From positions 310,001-374,000 of the forward strand of contig NZ_SDLI01000004.1 in NCBI RefSeq assembly GCF_004123195.1: a stretch of DNA of 64,000 nt, read 5' to 3'. The notes beneath the pieces are model-generated. The model made no database searches, was not told where the DNA came from, and saw only the letters and a list, made by a program, of their open reading frames with translations. The stretch is from Ammoniphilus sp. CFH 90114. Its GTDB lineage: Bacteria; Bacillota; Bacilli; Aneurinibacillales; RAOX-1. A program made the position numbers and the translations under genes. Below are positions 32,361 to 41,994 of this stretch, piece after piece; the first letter of the stretch is position 1, and each line of letters opens with the position of its first letter.

Positions 32361-33425
32361 TTAAGATTGCAGCAGCCATGCCTCCATATATTCACTCAAA
32401 GATCTTCTGCTATTTCCATCTCTCCCTGTAACAGACTTAGCTGTTACCATCGAATTCAAAATAGACTCCTCCACTGCTTCTGCCACTGCTCGGAATACCG
32501 AATCCAGGTGATCCTCATGCAATACCGTCTGTATCACTTCTGTCGTCTCCGGATAATGCGGTACTTGATTGGCCGTGCTAAATGAAAGAACAATATCCCC
32601 GCTTCCATGTCCAACAAAGGATCCTGTTCGACTAAGGCCAACCGTGGCACGTTTTGACACTCGTTTAAGCTGTCTTTCGCTTAGTGGAATATCAGTAGCT
32701 AGCACAATGATGATCGATCCTTTGTCCCGTTCTGTCATGTGTCCGCTTTGATCTTGCATTTCGATCCACTTCCCTACGGGTCTTCCATCAATTAGAAGAT
32801 CACCCTTCTGACCAAAGTTAGAAAGGACGATACACCCGACAGTATAATCAAGGGCTTCTATGCGTACAACACGTGAAGCTGATCCGATTCCCCCCTTTAA
32901 CCCGAAGCACGACATGCCGGTTCCTGCTCCCACAGCCCCTTCCTCAAAATCTTCTGAAGCCTTGCAAATCGCATCCCAAGCATGTTCCTTTTGCACGTGG
33001 AGCCCGCGGATATCATTCAGATATCCATCATTGCACTCGCCTACCACAGGATTGACGGTTCCAGTCGTCACACCAATATCTTCATTGTCTCTCAACATAT
33101 ACTCGACTAAAGCAGCACTGACCGTACCTACACTTAGCGTATTCGTAAGCAGGATGGGAGTTTCTAGTACTCCCAATTCTTCCATTTGGATCGTACCAAC
33201 TGTTTTACCGAAACCATTGATGACGTAGCTTGTTGCTAACACCTTATCTTGAAAGCAATTTCCCCTATGCGGAAGTATACACGTAACACCAGTCTGAATG
33301 GCCCCCTCGCTTAACGTCACATGCCCCACCTTTACGCCTTGTACATCTGTTATCTTATTCTTTGGTCCAGTAGGAAGCTGTCCAATGGAAATTCCATAGT
33401 CTCTTAATCTCTTTTTTGTGCCCAT
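32361..33425 (-). CDS. P1-family aminopeptidase (DmpA/BapA-like)
   Basis: 354 residues of the self-processing N-terminal nucleophile family: KITDVQGVKVGHVTL start, TGVTCILPHRGNCF, GTVNPVVGECNDG, and KGGIGSASR, where cleavage before the serine would create the catalytic beta-chain. These enzymes cut N-terminal D- or beta-amino acids. Cytoplasmic. AGGAGG precedes the ATG. The phosphodiesterase gene lies 15 bases upstream in the same direction, so they form an operon. Confidence 0.92.
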   Translation of the reverse strand: MGTKKRLRDYGISIGQLPTGPKNKITDVQGVKVGHVTLSEGAIQTGVTCILPHRGNCFQDKVLATSYVINGFGKTVGTIQMEELGVLETPILLTNTLSVGTVSAALVEYMLRDNEDIGVTTGTVNPVVGECNDGYLNDIRGLHVQKEHAWDAICKASEDFEEGAVGAGTGMSCFGLKGGIGSASRVVRIEALDYTVGCIVLSNFGQKGDLLIDGRPVGKWIEMQDQSGHMTERDKGSIIIVLATDIPLSERQLKRVSKRATVGLSRTGSFVGHGSGDIVLSFSTANQVPHYPETTEVIQTVLHEDHLDSVFRAVAEAVEESILNSMVTAKSVTGRDGNSRRSLSEYMEAWLLQS

Positions 33426-33440
33426 GTTAACCTCCTAGCC

Positions 33441-33950
33441 TTATGTTTTATCGTCGTAATAATAGTGTTCTGCCTTAATTGAGTTCGCAAGAGTCAAAAC
33501 ACCATAGGAATATCGAGGTTGACGTCTCTTATCGGTCGGGGAGCCGGGATTAAACACCAAGACCCCTTGATGCTTACGAAGAAAAGGAACATGAGAATGA
33601 CCAAAAACAATCACATCCACCGTCTCATCAGCGAAAGCTTCCCAAGCTCGTTCCTCCGTCTTCTTCCTCACCCCATCACCATGAATCATACCGATCCGAT
33701 ATCCCGCCAGGGTAATAATCTTCTTTCTCCCAAATCGCCGAATAATTTCTTCCCCATCATTATTTCCTGCTACACCATCAATCGGTGCCAGCGACTCAAA
33801 AGCATGAACCACCTCGGGCTTAGTCCAATCTCCCGCATGAAGGATAAGATCTACACCTTTCAACCCCTTTACAAGCTCTTGAGGAATTCCCTTTGCCCTT
33901 GATGGCATATGAGTGTCTGAGATGATCCCAATTCTCATGTTAAAAGCCAT
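33441..33950 (-). CDS. YfcE/MJ0936-family phosphodiesterase
   Basis: 169 residues. Small calcineurin-like phosphoesterase with all motifs: IISDTH, LILHAGDW, GNNDG, MIHGDG and FGHSHV, and a FNPGSPTDKR tail. Family members hydrolyse phosphodiesters such as bis-p-nitrophenyl phosphate; the natural substrate is unknown. Its start is ATG at 33950 with GAGGG about ten bases ahead. First gene of a two-gene operon with the P1 peptidase. Confidence 0.92.
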   Translation of the reverse strand: MAFNMRIGIISDTHMPSRAKGIPQELVKGLKGVDLILHAGDWTKPEVVHAFESLAPIDGVAGNNDGEEIIRRFGRKKIITLAGYRIGMIHGDGVRKKTEERAWEAFADETVDVIVFGHSHVPFLRKHQGVLVFNPGSPTDKRRQPRYSYGVLTLANSIKAEHYYYDDKT

Positions 33951-34042
33951 ATATCGTCATCCCTCTTCCTTCCCTAACGATCTTTCTTTTAGTTTAGCAG
34001 ATATTCCCTTTTGTTGTTATCACCTCTCACTTCCTTCGACAG

Positions 34043-34078
34043 AAAAAGAGCCGTTACGACAATTGTCGTACGGCTCTT
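34043..34078 (-). terminator. terminator of parE-parC
   Basis: AAGAGCCGTTACGAC / GTCGTACGGCTCTT stem with one bulge, loop AATT, followed by five Ts on the minus strand, 18 bases after the parC stop. Confidence 0.9.
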
Positions 34079-34096
34079 ATCGAAATATGCGCTTGC

Positions 34097-36571
34097 CTAG
34101 GAAATATCCTGATCCTCGTCGTGCTTTTCTTCTGGTATAATCGGTCGCTGATAAGCCCGAATCACTTCTTCTCCTTTTTCAAGAGAAAGTAGATCTTTTC
34201 CCGCTCCACCTTGATCAGAGATGTCTATTGTATCTACAGGAACTATGGCTTCTTGCCCCTTATTCGTAACAAAATAGAGGTCCCCAGCTGTATCTGACTC
34301 TAATAAGACGTAGATCAAGCGGTGAGGTTTCGTCTTTCTCTTCCGGATGACCAGTAATCCCTTGCCTCCTCTGGCCTGAACAAGGAAGTCTGAAACATAA
34401 ATCCGTTTTACGGTACCATCTGTCGTTAGGATGGCTAACACTCGCTCATCCTCTTCTTTTGTAACGAAAGCGTCAATCATATCGTCTGTATCCGATAGTT
34501 TCATCGCTTTTACGCCTGCGGTATTCCTTCCCATAGGGTTTACTTCCTTCAGTGCAAACTGGATAGCCATTCCTTCCTTGCTTACCATTAGCATCTGATC
34601 ATTGGCGCCTGCAAGGAACACTTGAACGACACGATCATCCTCTTTCACTTTAACAGCTGCGATCCCTCGCTTCTTGTAGTTCGTAGCATACTCCGTGAGA
34701 GCCGTCTTCTTTACCATCCCCTTAGAAGTGGCAAAGTGGACAAACACCTCTGGCTGATTGAAATCCTCAATAGGGATAACCCCAATAATTTTTTGATCTT
34801 TCCCTAATCCAACCACATTGACAAGGGCAGTTCCAGGGTCTTTCCAACGCGCGTCCGGAATTTCGTGGATGGGTACCTGATAATACATCCCGTCATTGGT
34901 AAAGAGCAACAACGAATGAATCGTATTAACCCGTAGGAAGTACTTAATTTTATCCCCTTCTTTGACTCCTGCTGTTTCTAAGGTCCCTCCCGAACTAGTA
35001 AAGGAACGCAAAGATACACGCTTGATATACAAGTCTTCTGATAGGGTTACTATGACATCCTCAGAAGGAACGGTAATGGAAATATCGACTTCGATCGTCT
35101 CAATTTCATCCTGAATCACCGTCCTGCGTTCGTTGCCATACTTTTCACCGATTTCCGCCAACTCTTTTTCAATCACTTTCTTAAGTTGTTTTTCACTCGT
35201 GAGAATGGCATTCCATTCTTTCAGCTTTTTAAGAAGCTCTTTTTCCTCTTTTTCATACTTTTTGATATCAAGTCTAGTCAATTGGTGAAGGCGAATATCT
35301 AAGATGGCCTCCGCTTGCTCGTAGGTAAAGTCATATTTAGAGATCAAGTTTTCTCTTGCATCTTCTCTTCCATCAGAATCCATAATCGTATCAATGACTT
35401 CCCTAAGAATGGAGATCGCCTTAATTATTCCTTCAACAATATGAAGACGCTTTTCGGCCTTATCATAATCATATTGAGTACGACGGGTTACAACCTCTTT
35501 TTGATGCTCGATATAAGCTTGTAAGATCTCTTTTAGCCCCATTTGTTTCGGATGGGTATCTGAAATCACTAGCATATTAAAGCTATAGGAAATTTGGAGA
35601 TCTGTTTTCTTGTAGAGATAATTCAAGATGCCCTCAATCTCAGCGTCCTTGCGAACCTCTAAGACGATCCGCAAGCCTTCTCGATCGGTTTCATCTCTTA
35701 CTTCCAATAAACCGTCCACGTTCTTGTCTATAATTTCTTCATCAATCTGCTGGACCAGCGCTTTTTTCTTCACAGTATAAGGAATCTCGTCAATGACGAT
35801 TAACTGCCTTCCTTGCTTTCCCTTTTCCACATGGGTCTTAGAGCGAATTACAATTCTCCCGGAACCTGTCCGATAGGCTTTCTTTATTTCCGACTTCCCT
35901 TGAATAATTCCACCTAGTGGAAGGTCTGGTCCAGGGATATACGTCATAAGCTCATCTAAGGTGATATCAGGGTTATTAAGCAAGGCAATAGATCCCTTAA
36001 TGACTTCTCTTAAGTTATGAGTAGGAATCTCTGTCGCAAAGCCAATGGAAATCCCCGTTACCCCGTTCACTAGCAAGTTGGGAAAGCGTGATGGTAGTAT
36101 GGTAGGTTCCTTCGTCGTGTTGTCATAGTTCGGGATGAAATCAACCGTATCCTTTTCAATATCGCGCAACATCTCTGTAGAGATTTCTGTTAGGCGCGCC
36201 TCAGTATACCTCATAGCCGCAGCGGAATCGCCATCCACCGTCCCCCAGTGGCCGTGTCCATCAATAAGAGGCTCTCTCATTTTATGATTCTGCACGAGAT
36301 TCACCATTGTCTCATAAATGGAGGAATCGCCATGCGGGTGGTAATTCCCCATAACATCCCCAACGGTTTTCGCTGATTTCCGATAAGGACGGTCAGGTAG
36401 ATTTCGCTCTTTATACATGGAATAAAGGACTCTTCGCTGTACAGGCTTTAAACCATCACGAACATCAGGTATGGCCCGTGATAGGATAATATAACGTGCA
36501 TAATCGCTAAATCTGGAACGATAAACGTCCCTTACACTCATCTGCATATAATCCTGGTTGAATAGGCTCAC
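34097..36571 (-). CDS. parC: DNA topoisomerase IV subunit A
   Basis: 824 residues. Winged-helix domain with GLKPVQRRVLY and the catalytic tyrosine Y122 in MRYTEARL; the quinolone region HPHGDSSIYETMV; then a coiled coil and the beta-pinwheel repeats of the C-terminus (about 500 on). It cuts and passes DNA to decatenate sister chromosomes. GTG at 36571, one base after the parE stop, is chosen because GAGGAGG lies ahead. The operon order parE-parC is standard. Confidence 0.95.
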   Translation of the reverse strand: MSLFNQDYMQMSVRDVYRSRFSDYARYIILSRAIPDVRDGLKPVQRRVLYSMYKERNLPDRPYRKSAKTVGDVMGNYHPHGDSSIYETMVNLVQNHKMREPLIDGHGHWGTVDGDSAAAMRYTEARLTEISTEMLRDIEKDTVDFIPNYDNTTKEPTILPSRFPNLLVNGVTGISIGFATEIPTHNLREVIKGSIALLNNPDITLDELMTYIPGPDLPLGGIIQGKSEIKKAYRTGSGRIVIRSKTHVEKGKQGRQLIVIDEIPYTVKKKALVQQIDEEIIDKNVDGLLEVRDETDREGLRIVLEVRKDAEIEGILNYLYKKTDLQISYSFNMLVISDTHPKQMGLKEILQAYIEHQKEVVTRRTQYDYDKAEKRLHIVEGIIKAISILREVIDTIMDSDGREDARENLISKYDFTYEQAEAILDIRLHQLTRLDIKKYEKEEKELLKKLKEWNAILTSEKQLKKVIEKELAEIGEKYGNERRTVIQDEIETIEVDISITVPSEDVIVTLSEDLYIKRVSLRSFTSSGGTLETAGVKEGDKIKYFLRVNTIHSLLLFTNDGMYYQVPIHEIPDARWKDPGTALVNVVGLGKDQKIIGVIPIEDFNQPEVFVHFATSKGMVKKTALTEYATNYKKRGIAAVKVKEDDRVVQVFLAGANDQMLMVSKEGMAIQFALKEVNPMGRNTAGVKAMKLSDTDDMIDAFVTKEEDERVLAILTTDGTVKRIYVSDFLVQARGGKGLLVIRKRKTKPHRLIYVLLESDTAGDLYFVTNKGQEAIVPVDTIDISDQGGAGKDLLSLEKGEEVIRAYQRPIIPEEKHDEDQDIS

Positions 36572-36572
36572 A

Positions 36573-38543
36573 CTATTCCTCCTCAACAACAAACTTCACG
36601 TTCTGTTCGATCCACTCCCTGCGTGGTGGAACCTTATCCCCCATAAGGATGGTTACGATCCGTTCGGCCTCTGCTGCATCTTCGATATCCACTTGGATTA
36701 ATCGCCGCGTGCTTGGATTCATCGTCGTATCCCAGAGCTGCTCCGCATTCATTTCACCCAGTCCTTTATAACGTTGGATCTCGGCTTGTTTACCCAGCTT
36801 TTTCATAGCTGCGCTGCGCTCTTCCTCAGACCAGCAGTAGATCACTTCCTGCTTCTTCTTATCCTGCTTATAAACTTTATATAAAGGTGGTTGGGCGATA
36901 TACACTTTCCCACGTCTCACTAACTCAGAAAAATATCGGTAAAACAAAGTCAAAAGGAGAATCTGGATATGTGCTCCATCGTAGTCGGCATCGGTCATGA
37001 TAATAATCTTGCCGAATGCACATTTATTCGCATCGAATTCGTCGGCAATTCCGGTTTCAATCACTTCCACGATCGTATTAATCTCTTCGTTTCCATTGGG
37101 CCCGATCACTTCATAAATCTTCTTCTTTTCCACATTGATCGGCTTCCCTCGCAAACTGAGTACGGCTTGGAAGTTGCGATCACGCCCATTGATTGCCGAG
37201 CCGCCAGCACTATCTCCCTCAACAATAAACAGTTCATTGCGCTCGGAATCCCGTTTGGCAGGAGGAGTGAATTTGTCACTGATACTCTTTTTGCCTTTTT
37301 TCTTTTTCTTTCCTGGGTTCTTTAGCGCTTCGGTCGCCTTCCTAATTTCTTCTTTTATTCGTCTGGACTCGATTGCTCGATCGATAATCAGCTTCGCTAT
37401 CTCAGGATTCTCATCTAGGAAAAATACCATCTTCTCTCCAACAAATCCTTCTACAGCAGAGCGAGCCTCCTCACTTCCTAGTTTGTCCTTAGTCTGACTT
37501 TCGAATTGCGGGTTATCCATACGAATACTAAGGACAGCCATGAACCCTTCTCGATAATCATTTCCTGATAAGTTTTTGTCATTCTTCTTTAAGAAGTTAT
37601 GCTTGCGAGCGTAGTCATTGAGTGCCTTCGTCATGGCATTGCGCAGACCGGACACATGCGTACCCTCGTCGATGGTAGGAATGGTGTTTACATAGGACAA
37701 CAAATTATCGACAGAGGAATCATTGTATTGAAAGGCTAATTCCACATCAATGCCTTCCTTCTCCCCTTCAAAGTAGACAATATCGTGCAGAGTTGTCTTC
37801 CCATCGTTAAGATACTCAACAAACGCCTTAATCCCTTCATCGAAGTGAAAGATTTCCTCCCGGTTAGGAGAAACTCGTTCATCCTTTAGATGAATGGTCA
37901 CTCCCTTCAGAAGGAAAGCGTTATCCTTAAGACGTTCCTTCAATGTTTCAAAGTGAAAGTTCGTTTCACTAAACACCCTGCTATCTGGTTTAAAACGAAC
38001 AATGGTGCCTTTCTTATTCGTCTTCCCCATGACCTGTAGGTCTGTTACGGGATGTCCTACTTGTTCTTCTTGGTTTGCTTTTTCTTCGATGTACTCGAAA
38101 CGTTGTTTATAAGCTTGGCCATCGCGGTGGATTTGAACTTCTAACCATTGGGACAAGGCATTCACCACACTGGCGCCAACGCCGTGCAAACCACCAGATT
38201 TCTTATATCCGTCTCCACCGCCAAATTTCCCTCCGGCGTGAAGGACGGTAAAAACAACGGTTGGGGTTGGAATCCCTTCATCTCGGTTGATTCCAGTAGG
38301 AATCCCCCGCCCATTATCTTCAACAGTCACACTGTTATCTTTATGTATAGTTACACGGATGGTATCGCAGTATCCTGCAAGTACTTCATCCTTGGAATTA
38401 TCGATAATCTCCCATACTAAGTGATGCAAACCCCTAGTTCCGGTTGAACCGATATACATACCTGGCCTTACCCGAACAGCGGTTAAGCCCTTGAGGACTC
38501 TAATATCGTCATCACTATATAACTTTTCTTTCATTTGACTCAA
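36573..38543 (-). CDS. parE: DNA topoisomerase IV subunit B
   Basis: 656 residues: GHKL ATPase (DNSKDEVLAG, EDNGRGIP, GGLHGVGASVVNAL), transducer, then the TOPRIM domain (IVEGDSAGGSA, IIMTDADYDGAHI) and QRYKGLGEMNAEQLW. ATP-driven strand passage with ParC. TTG at 38543 with GGGGGA seven bases ahead is the likely start. ParE rather than GyrB is supported by the tandem parC. Confidence 0.95.
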   Translation of the reverse strand: MSQMKEKLYSDDDIRVLKGLTAVRVRPGMYIGSTGTRGLHHLVWEIIDNSKDEVLAGYCDTIRVTIHKDNSVTVEDNGRGIPTGINRDEGIPTPTVVFTVLHAGGKFGGGDGYKKSGGLHGVGASVVNALSQWLEVQIHRDGQAYKQRFEYIEEKANQEEQVGHPVTDLQVMGKTNKKGTIVRFKPDSRVFSETNFHFETLKERLKDNAFLLKGVTIHLKDERVSPNREEIFHFDEGIKAFVEYLNDGKTTLHDIVYFEGEKEGIDVELAFQYNDSSVDNLLSYVNTIPTIDEGTHVSGLRNAMTKALNDYARKHNFLKKNDKNLSGNDYREGFMAVLSIRMDNPQFESQTKDKLGSEEARSAVEGFVGEKMVFFLDENPEIAKLIIDRAIESRRIKEEIRKATEALKNPGKKKKKGKKSISDKFTPPAKRDSERNELFIVEGDSAGGSAINGRDRNFQAVLSLRGKPINVEKKKIYEVIGPNGNEEINTIVEVIETGIADEFDANKCAFGKIIIMTDADYDGAHIQILLLTLFYRYFSELVRRGKVYIAQPPLYKVYKQDKKKQEVIYCWSEEERSAAMKKLGKQAEIQRYKGLGEMNAEQLWDTTMNPSTRRLIQVDIEDAAEAERIVTILMGDKVPPRREWIEQNVKFVVEEE

Positions 38544-38650
38544 CTGGACTTCCCCCTTTGCTTTTAAAATGTACTGGTTTTTTACTGATATTGCAAGAAG
38601 GAATCAGAAAAACTTCTATCGAACCTGTAAATTCACCTTGTTCAATCATG

Positions 38651-38678
38651 AAAAAAAACCCTTCTAACTCAAGGGTTT
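38651..38678 (-). terminator. terminator overlapping the zinc-ribbon gene end
   Basis: AAACCCTT / AAGGGTTT stem whose loop holds the stop codon, then eight Ts on the minus strand. Confidence 0.85.
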
Positions 38679-39092
38679 ATCCTTTTCATTAGAAAGGTTA
38701 TGTTCTTCTAGGCTTAAGTTTTTCATGGTTCTTTTAACCAACTCGGCTATGTTATTTCCACAATCAGGACAAAACTTCGTCGAGATCGTTACAATCTGGC
38801 GACAGGAATCACACGTAACTAAGTCTTTAAGAAACAGTACTTTCCCTTTCATCTCATCAATTTGGCGATGGAGATGGGTAAGCGCATGTACTTGTGCCTT
38901 TACATGATGCTTTGTTTCATCTTGCTCCATTATGGGATCTCGGAATATCTTTTCTCCGATGGATTGATATAGTTTTTCCGCCTCAGTCTCTAGTTTTTTA
39001 ATCTGCGTGTTCAGCTTGTTAATCTCTAAGGCATCTTGGGACTTACGAGTCGCAATATCTAATGTCCCTTTCACTTTATTAAAGAACCTCAT
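38664..39092 (-). CDS. coiled-coil zinc-ribbon protein
   Basis: 142 residues from the ATG at 39092 (AAGG ahead; the longer frame to 39200 lacks a ribosome site). A basic N-terminus with FFNKVKGTLDIATRKSQDALE leads into a helix (KLNTQIKKLETEAEKLYQ) and then a zinc ribbon (CDSCRQ ... FCPDCG). This architecture is common in Firmicutes and not characterised. It sits near the ribosome-associated S1 protein, but with its own terminator. Confidence 0.78.
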   Translation of the reverse strand: MRFFNKVKGTLDIATRKSQDALEINKLNTQIKKLETEAEKLYQSIGEKIFRDPIMEQDETKHHVKAQVHALTHLHRQIDEMKGKVLFLKDLVTCDSCRQIVTISTKFCPDCGNNIAELVKRTMKNLSLEEHNLSNEKDKPLS

Positions 39093-39190
39093 TTTCCTTA
39101 ACCGCCTTTCCCGCTTCAAACCATATTTAATACATATATATGTCGGATGGTGAAAAGGCAGAACAAGGCTACAAAGAAGAGTAGAAAAGG

Positions 39191-39217
39191 AAAAAACCAC
39201 TCTAAATAGAGTGGTTT
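39191..39217 (-). terminator. terminator of the S1-domain gene
   Basis: AACCACTC / GAGTGGTT stem with TAAATA-type loop and a T-run on the minus strand, overlapping the stop. Confidence 0.85.
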
Positions 39218-39614
39218 ATCTTCTCTTTTCACGCTTGCCAAGATCGCTCATTTTATCTTCGCTCGTTTTTGCCCACTTTTTCATTAGGCTTTCGAAGTCA
39301 TCCTTCTGAGGAGCTTGCTGGCGTCCAGGGCCGCGATCATCGCGTTTTCTGAATGGAGGACGATTATTAGGTTTCGGTTCCTCATTGATTCTCATCGTTA
39401 AGGAGATTTTTCCATCGGGTTTGATTTCAGTTACTTTAACTTGAACTTTATCGTCCACTTTAAGCACTTGGTTAATATCTTGCACATAAGAAGATGAAAT
39501 CTGGGATATGTGAACAAGACCTTGTTTGTTATCACCAATTTTAACAAAGGCTCCAAAAGACTGAACCCCAACTACCGTACCTTCAATAATGTTTCCTACT
39601 TCAATCGTACTCAA
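39216..39614 (-). CDS. S1 RNA-binding protein, GSP13/YugI (CvfD)-like
   Basis: 132 residues. An S1 domain (about 5-74: VGNIIEGTVVGVQSFGAFVKIG, GLVHISQIS, VLKVDDKVQVKV, GKISLTMR) is followed by a basic, low-complexity tail. The match is to general stress protein 13 (YugI/CvfD), a ribosome-associated RNA-binding protein. A strongly basic tail suits RNA binding. Likely a single-gene transcript with its own terminator. Confidence 0.9.
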   Translation of the reverse strand: MSTIEVGNIIEGTVVGVQSFGAFVKIGDNKQGLVHISQISSSYVQDINQVLKVDDKVQVKVTEIKPDGKISLTMRINEEPKPNNRPPFRKRDDRGPGRQQAPQKDDFESLMKKWAKTSEDKMSDLGKREKRR

Positions 39615-39712
39615 AAAATGTTCCCCCTAAACTAATATGTACACTATAGAATATACATCAAAAATGAAATGAAATAAAGAGCTACTCTAAGAAAAAAATT
39701 GGAAATAATATC

Positions 39713-40555
39713 TTATTTATTCAATTGACCAATTTGTTCCCCCATCTTAACCGCCAACCCTTCATGAATCCTGTCTTCGAACTCGACCTTACCTTTTTCG
39801 AAGACTAGAACCACGGTAGATCCAAACTCAAAAAAGCCAAGTTCGCCTCCACGTTCAACCGGTATCGCTGAAGGGAGTTGTCTTTGTACCAAAGTTCCTG
39901 CTTTTATATTCGTTCCTGCCTCTTTACTATATCCAACTTTCACACTCCCTACAACTGTTGCACCGACTTTCACGACGCCCACACGACCAGCAGAAGATTG
40001 AATGAAAGTAATTAGTCTCTCATTCATGGCAAATAGTCCTTTTACCGCTCTTACTCCAAAGGCATTCACTGGAAACAATGTACCCGGAATATAGCTATAG
40101 TCTGTAATCTGTCCCTCTACTGGAGCATGTACCCTATGATAATCACGTGGGCTTAGGTATATGGTCATAAACCTTCCACCTTCAAAGGCGGAAGCCTCTG
40201 ACTCCTTCATCCCCAATAGATTCCATACAGTATAAGTTACCCCTTTTGCTTGAATCAGCTGCCCTTCCTTAATCTCTCCGAAGGCTGCGATTCGCCCATC
40301 TGCAGGACTAACCACCGCATAAGGCGAGGTCGCTATGGGACGCAGACCCTCCCTTAACTTTCGTGTGAAAAATTCGTTAAGGGTACCATATTCCATTGTC
40401 GATTTCTCCGCTTCTTCCACAGGAATCTGAAATACACGAGAAAAAAGTGGGATAAACTGTCTACTCACAGGTCGTTGCGCAAGGCTTCCAATGAACCTTG
40501 ATATGGCATGCGTAGGCATTAATTTCATAAGTTGTAATAAAACGAAATCCTTCAT
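39713..40555 (-). CDS. psd: phosphatidylserine decarboxylase proenzyme
   Basis: 280 residues from the ATG at 40555 (GGAGGA six bases ahead). Pyruvoyl enzyme converting phosphatidylserine to phosphatidylethanolamine at the membrane. Seen: TMEYGTLNEFFTRKLR, VVSPADGRI, YLSPRDYHRVHAP, FAMNERL, and the self-cleavage motif FGST with S246, which becomes the pyruvoyl group. The usual LGST has F in place of L here. pssA is not next to it. Confidence 0.94.
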   Translation of the reverse strand: MKDFVLLQLMKLMPTHAISRFIGSLAQRPVSRQFIPLFSRVFQIPVEEAEKSTMEYGTLNEFFTRKLREGLRPIATSPYAVVSPADGRIAAFGEIKEGQLIQAKGVTYTVWNLLGMKESEASAFEGGRFMTIYLSPRDYHRVHAPVEGQITDYSYIPGTLFPVNAFGVRAVKGLFAMNERLITFIQSSAGRVGVVKVGATVVGSVKVGYSKEAGTNIKAGTLVQRQLPSAIPVERGGELGFFEFGSTVVLVFEKGKVEFEDRIHEGLAVKMGEQIGQLNK

Positions 40556-40672
40556 TCCATTCCTCCGAGTTTCTCTTTTTAACATTACCCCTTATTTTAG
40601 TTGAATAACTGCCAAAAGCAAAGGTAAAAAAGAAATTCCTGTTCTTTTGGCGAACGTGTTATAGTGTACTAT

Positions 40673-40678
40673 TATAAT
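40673..40678 (+). promoter_or_regulatory. -10 element for the RuvC-like gene
   Basis: TATAAT about 50 bases upstream of the gene at 40725. It overlaps a small inverted repeat ATAGTGTACTAT. Confidence 0.5.
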
Positions 40679-40724
40679 ATTACCCTGATCTGTTAACCAT
40701 GGTTTGAAGAGAGGAGCCTTTTTA

Positions 40725-41177
40725 TTGTTAGAAGATCGACCTATCATTTTTTCCATTGATCCTGGCGAGCACATCGGCTACGCCGCTTCCAGTGGAAACA
40801 AAGTCCTAGAAGCAGGAGTTATTGTAGGGGTTACGGAACATGAACGATTTAGCACCCTTAATGAGAAAATCTGCACCATACTTCCTCATATTATTCTCAT
40901 CGAGAACAGTTATAAATATAAGAAAAAAATTACTCATATGCTTAAAACCATTCCTGAAGGTCGACGTCCTGTTATCTACCTTCTAGATGCTAAACAAGTC
41001 CAATTTCGTCTTTTTGGCAAACCCTTTGGAAAATATGGTAAAGAAAAGACGAGCCATCGTCAAATTCGAAACCTCATGGTTCAAGAATACTTCGGTATGA
41101 CCTATGAGGTTCATGCGAATGACGCGCTTTTAATGATAATTGATTGGAATAAGAGTCCTGCCATTGTCTCAAGGTAG
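40725..41177 (+). CDS. RuvC/RNase H-fold-like protein, 150 aa
   Basis: Starts at TTG 40725 with GAGAGGAG eight bases ahead. RNase H-like core: strand with D12 (IIFSIDPGEHIGYA), IILIENSYK giving a glutamate, and near the end NDALLMIIDW giving the last acid. The spacing of D, E and D resembles RuvC-type resolvases or YqgF, but I cannot place the subfamily. No neighbours point to a function. A structure-based search is the test. Confidence 0.6.
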   Translation: MLEDRPIIFSIDPGEHIGYAASSGNKVLEAGVIVGVTEHERFSTLNEKICTILPHIILIENSYKYKKKITHMLKTIPEGRRPVIYLLDAKQVQFRLFGKPFGKYGKEKTSHRQIRNLMVQEYFGMTYEVHANDALLMIIDWNKSPAIVSR

Positions 41178-41260
41178 GTTCCTTCATTGCCACATCCATC
41201 ATGCGATGATATACTCTATTTGTTGTTAAAGACAGATAGGTATTTGCCAAGGGGGAGCAC

Positions 41261-41914
41261 ATGTTAAAAAAAGGCCTAATCGTTACTGCCTTTCTTGCTG
41301 CTCAGTTGCTTTTAGCAGGCTGTGCACAAGAAAAAGTAATGGATACAGAACTCATACGCTTACAGAATAAAGTTAAAGACCTAGAAACTGCACAGAAATT
41401 AAAAGAAGATGAATCTGCGCAACTCACCCAGAAGATCATGGGGCTTGAGGAGCAAATTGAAAAACATAATGGGCAACTCGCGACGTTACTAGAGGCCTCT
41501 CAGGCCGTAAAAAACGAGGAGATCTTCCCCGTCATTATCCAAGATGTCAAGCTAACTTCAGATAAAATGGACCAGCATGGGAGAATATGGGGGGGATTCA
41601 ATCTCAATGTCACGTTGTATAACGGAACGGATCAACCTATTGAGGATAGTATTTCGGCCATTATAGTGGAGGATCATCCTGAGAAGTTAACTGAACCACC
41701 TCGGGTGCAAAACATGGTTCAGAAGTTTGAAATTAAACCTAAAGAAGCTAAAATTATTACGTTTACAGACATTCCTATCAATGAACCATCTAAACGTTTT
41801 AATGTTATTGTAAAACTGTTGGAACAAACAAAATCTGGTACAACTTCAGGAGTGCCTGGGAAGGCGACATGGGTCGTAGTACCTACCGTTGTCTTTCCAC
41901 CAAACGGACAATAA
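41261..41914 (+). CDS. lipoprotein with coiled coil, 217 aa
   Basis: Type II signal: basic start and hydrophobic stretch ending LLLAGC with the lipidated cysteine at 21. A coiled coil follows (about 28-75) and then a strand-rich domain (IQDVKLTSDKM ... RIWGGFNLNVTLYNG). Probably anchored at the outer face of the membrane. Family unknown. AAGGGGGAG precedes the ATG and a terminator follows the stop closely. Confidence 0.85.
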   Translation: MLKKGLIVTAFLAAQLLLAGCAQEKVMDTELIRLQNKVKDLETAQKLKEDESAQLTQKIMGLEEQIEKHNGQLATLLEASQAVKNEEIFPVIIQDVKLTSDKMDQHGRIWGGFNLNVTLYNGTDQPIEDSISAIIVEDHPEKLTEPPRVQNMVQKFEIKPKEAKIITFTDIPINEPSKRFNVIVKLLEQTKSGTTSGVPGKATWVVVPTVVFPPNGQ

Positions 41915-41921
41915 TTTTCAG

Positions 41922-41953
41922 AAAAAGACTGAGCTCTAAGTTCAGTCTTTTTT
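41922..41953 (+). terminator. terminator of the lipoprotein gene
   Basis: AAAAAGACTGA / TCAGTCTTTTTT around a nine-base loop. Confidence 0.9.
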
Positions 41954-41994
41954 CTGTTTAAAAAAAATACCACTCCCTCTTCTTGGGAGCAGTA

